NCBI GenBank assembly: GCA_017556565.1
Contig: JAFYMQ010000244.1
Coordinates: 1 to 5,877, forward strand
DNA length: 5,877 bases
Source of the DNA: Clostridia bacterium
Lineage (GTDB): Bacteria; Bacillota; Clostridia; Oscillospirales; Butyricicoccaceae
Direction of reading: 5' to 3'
Positions 5,082 through 5,877 of the stretch are shown one piece after another; positions within the stretch are counted from its first letter, which is position 1, and every line of letters starts with the position of its first letter. Position numbers and translations under genes: made by a program. The notes below the pieces were generated by a model. The model had not been told where the DNA came from. It ran no database searches and saw nothing but the letters and a program-made list of their open reading frames with translations.

Positions 5082-5091
5082 CAATCCCGTA

Positions 5092-5115
5092 GGGGAGGGT
5101 CTCTGTGCCCGCCCG
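5092..5115. repeat. GC hairpin between two heptad modules
   Basis: GGGAGGG (5093-5099) can pair with CCCGCCC (5108-5114) across an 8-base loop, with one A-G mismatch in the middle of the stem. It resembles a short intergenic repeat that I recall from Clostridial genomes. There is no U-run after it, so it is not called a terminator. Confidence 0.5.
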
Positions 5116-5127
5116 TCTATCCAATCC

Positions 5128-5184
5128 GTCGCCTCTGGCGACACCTCAGCTATTAGCTCTTAGCTATTAGCTATTCACTATTCA
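5128..5184 (+). repeat. Hairpin plus heptad array (5 units) abutting a ribosome site
   Basis: GTCGCC-TCT-GGCGAC (5128-5142) is followed by ACCTCAG and five 7-base units (5150-5184): CTATTAG, CTCTTAG, CTATTAG, CTATTCA, CTATTCA. The next seven bases, AAAGGAG (5185-5191), are the ribosome site of the SGNH hydrolase gene. Compared with 5018-5032, stem position 5 changes from G-C to C-G on both arms while the loop TCT stays the same. Confidence 0.8.
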
Positions 5185-5199
5185 AAAGGAGTTTATATT

Positions 5200-5802
5200 A
5201 TGAAAAATATCTTTCTTATCGGTGATTCTATCCGCCACGGGTCTTTTGTCCAGACCCTTGACAGCAATCTGAGCCCGGGCTACGGTGTTTTTGTCAAGCA
5301 GCTGCTGGAGGGCAAAGCCAACGTCTACTCCCCCGACGAAAACTCCCGCTGGGCACAGTACACCCTGCGTTTTCTCCACAAATGGGCAAAAGAAGTCCCC
5401 GACCCCGAAAAAGTGGACGTTGTACACTGGAACAACGGACTTTGGGACGCGGTGCGTCTGTTCGGTGACGAGCCGCTGACCCCCATCGAGTTCTACGAGC
5501 TGATGCTGCCCCGTGTTTATAACCGCATCAAGCTGCTGTTCCCCAATGCCAAGGTAATTTTTGCCACCTCCACCGCGGTTATAGAAGAAATGTCCCGTCC
5601 CCAGTTCACCCGCCGCAACGAGGACATCCGCGCCTACAACGAAGTTGCCAAAAAGGTCATGGCAAGCCTGGGCGTCGAAGTCCTCGACCTGTACGCCGTC
5701 ACCGAAAACTGGGGCAGAGATATGCACTCCGACTGGGTGCATTTCAACGACGAAGGCTGCAAAAAACTCGCCGAAATCGTAGCCAAAAAAGTAATGGAAT
5801 AA
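5200..5802 (+). CDS. SGNH/GDSL-family hydrolase
   Basis: This 200-residue cytoplasmic protein (no signal peptide or membrane segment) belongs to the SGNH hydrolase superfamily of esterases, lipases and carbohydrate deacetylases. Block I is I-G-D-S-I-R with the presumed nucleophile Ser10. Gly29 within P-G-Y-G-V is a plausible block II oxyanion residue. Block III is W-N-N-G-L-W-D (77-83), with Asn78 or Asn79 in place of the usual G-x-N-D. Block V is D-W-V-H (178-181), giving the Asp178/His181 pair. Length is typical for a single-domain member. The start follows AAAAGGAG (5184-5191) by eight bases. It stands alone on the plus strand; the upstream gap of 513 bases is filled with repeats, and a promoter-like sequence at 4879-4906 could drive it. 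Substrate is unknown: acyl esters or acetylated sugars are both possible for this family. Confidence 0.87.
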   Translation: MKNIFLIGDSIRHGSFVQTLDSNLSPGYGVFVKQLLEGKANVYSPDENSRWAQYTLRFLHKWAKEVPDPEKVDVVHWNNGLWDAVRLFGDEPLTPIEFYELMLPRVYNRIKLLFPNAKVIFATSTAVIEEMSRPQFTRRNEDIRAYNEVAKKVMASLGVEVLDLYAVTENWGRDMHSDWVHFNDEGCKKLAEIVAKKVME

Positions 5803-5821
5803 CAGAAAAAGCGGCACTAAA

Positions 5822-5877
5822 GCCTCCCTCTGATGAGGGAGGTGGCAAAAATCTTTGATTTTTGACGGAGGGAGAGA
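5822..5877 (+). repeat. CTCCCTC-type stem-loop repeat, copy 2 (runs to window edge)
   Basis: CCTCCCTC-TGAT-GAGGGAGG (5823-5842) is followed by tggc, then AAAAATC-TTT-GATTTTT (5847-5863), then gacgGAGGGAGaga. It shares its borders with 4952-5003. The terminal GAGGGAG (5868-5874) can compete with 5835-5841 for the CTCCCTC arm. It starts 20 bases after the SGNH stop codon and may protect or end that transcript, but the first stem lacks a following U-run. Confidence 0.75.

Noticed and set aside
5823..5863. Rho-independent terminator after the SGNH gene
   Set aside because: The strong 8-bp stem is followed by TGGCAAAAA, not a U-run, and the T-rich stretch at 5859-5863 belongs to the arm of a weak AT stem. 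It fits the repeat family better than a terminator.

Overview
The window looks like chromosomal DNA from a low-AT Firmicute, most likely a gut member of the Oscillospiraceae/Ruminococcaceae (class Clostridia). That placement is an inference. It rests on the strong AGGAGG-type ribosome sites, on the protein families present, and on intergenic repeats (CTCCCTC hairpins and CTATTAG heptads) that I recall as common in such genomes. I could not search a database.

From left to right, the first 59 bases are the start of a minus-strand PHP-domain phosphoesterase gene with its own promoter. Two minus-strand paralogues follow (277-1320 and 1498-2547). Both are stand-alone class II glutamine amidotransferase (Ntn-hydrolase) proteins of about 348 residues with no synthetase domain. 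Next is a divergent pair: an AraC-family regulator (minus, 2905-3645) and an AEC-family permease (plus, 3787-4686), sharing an AT-rich control region with two good promoters and a candidate operator. A 513-base non-coding stretch follows, filled with repeats, then an SGNH/GDSL hydrolase gene (plus, 5200-5802). The window ends in another hairpin repeat.

The most unusual part is the non-coding DNA. A repeat of about 200 bases, about 89% identical between copies, flanks the regulator/permease pair in inverted orientation. Each copy lies just past a stop codon, in the same orientation relative to transcription of its gene, and carries a conserved promoter-like end pointing outward at the next gene. 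A second family joins a 15-nt hairpin (GTCnnC-3 nt-GnnGAC, six copies, stem positions 4 and 5 co-varying) to tandem 7-bp repeats. A third family is a CTCCCTC hairpin unit in two copies. No transposase is visible, so if these elements are mobile they are MITE- or REP-like and depend on functions elsewhere.

Functionally, the regulator probably controls the divergent permease. The two amidotransferase paralogues look like a tandem duplication and may share one promoter upstream of 2547; their acceptor substrate is unknown. I see no sign that the SGNH hydrolase is tied to the other genes except through the shared repeats.
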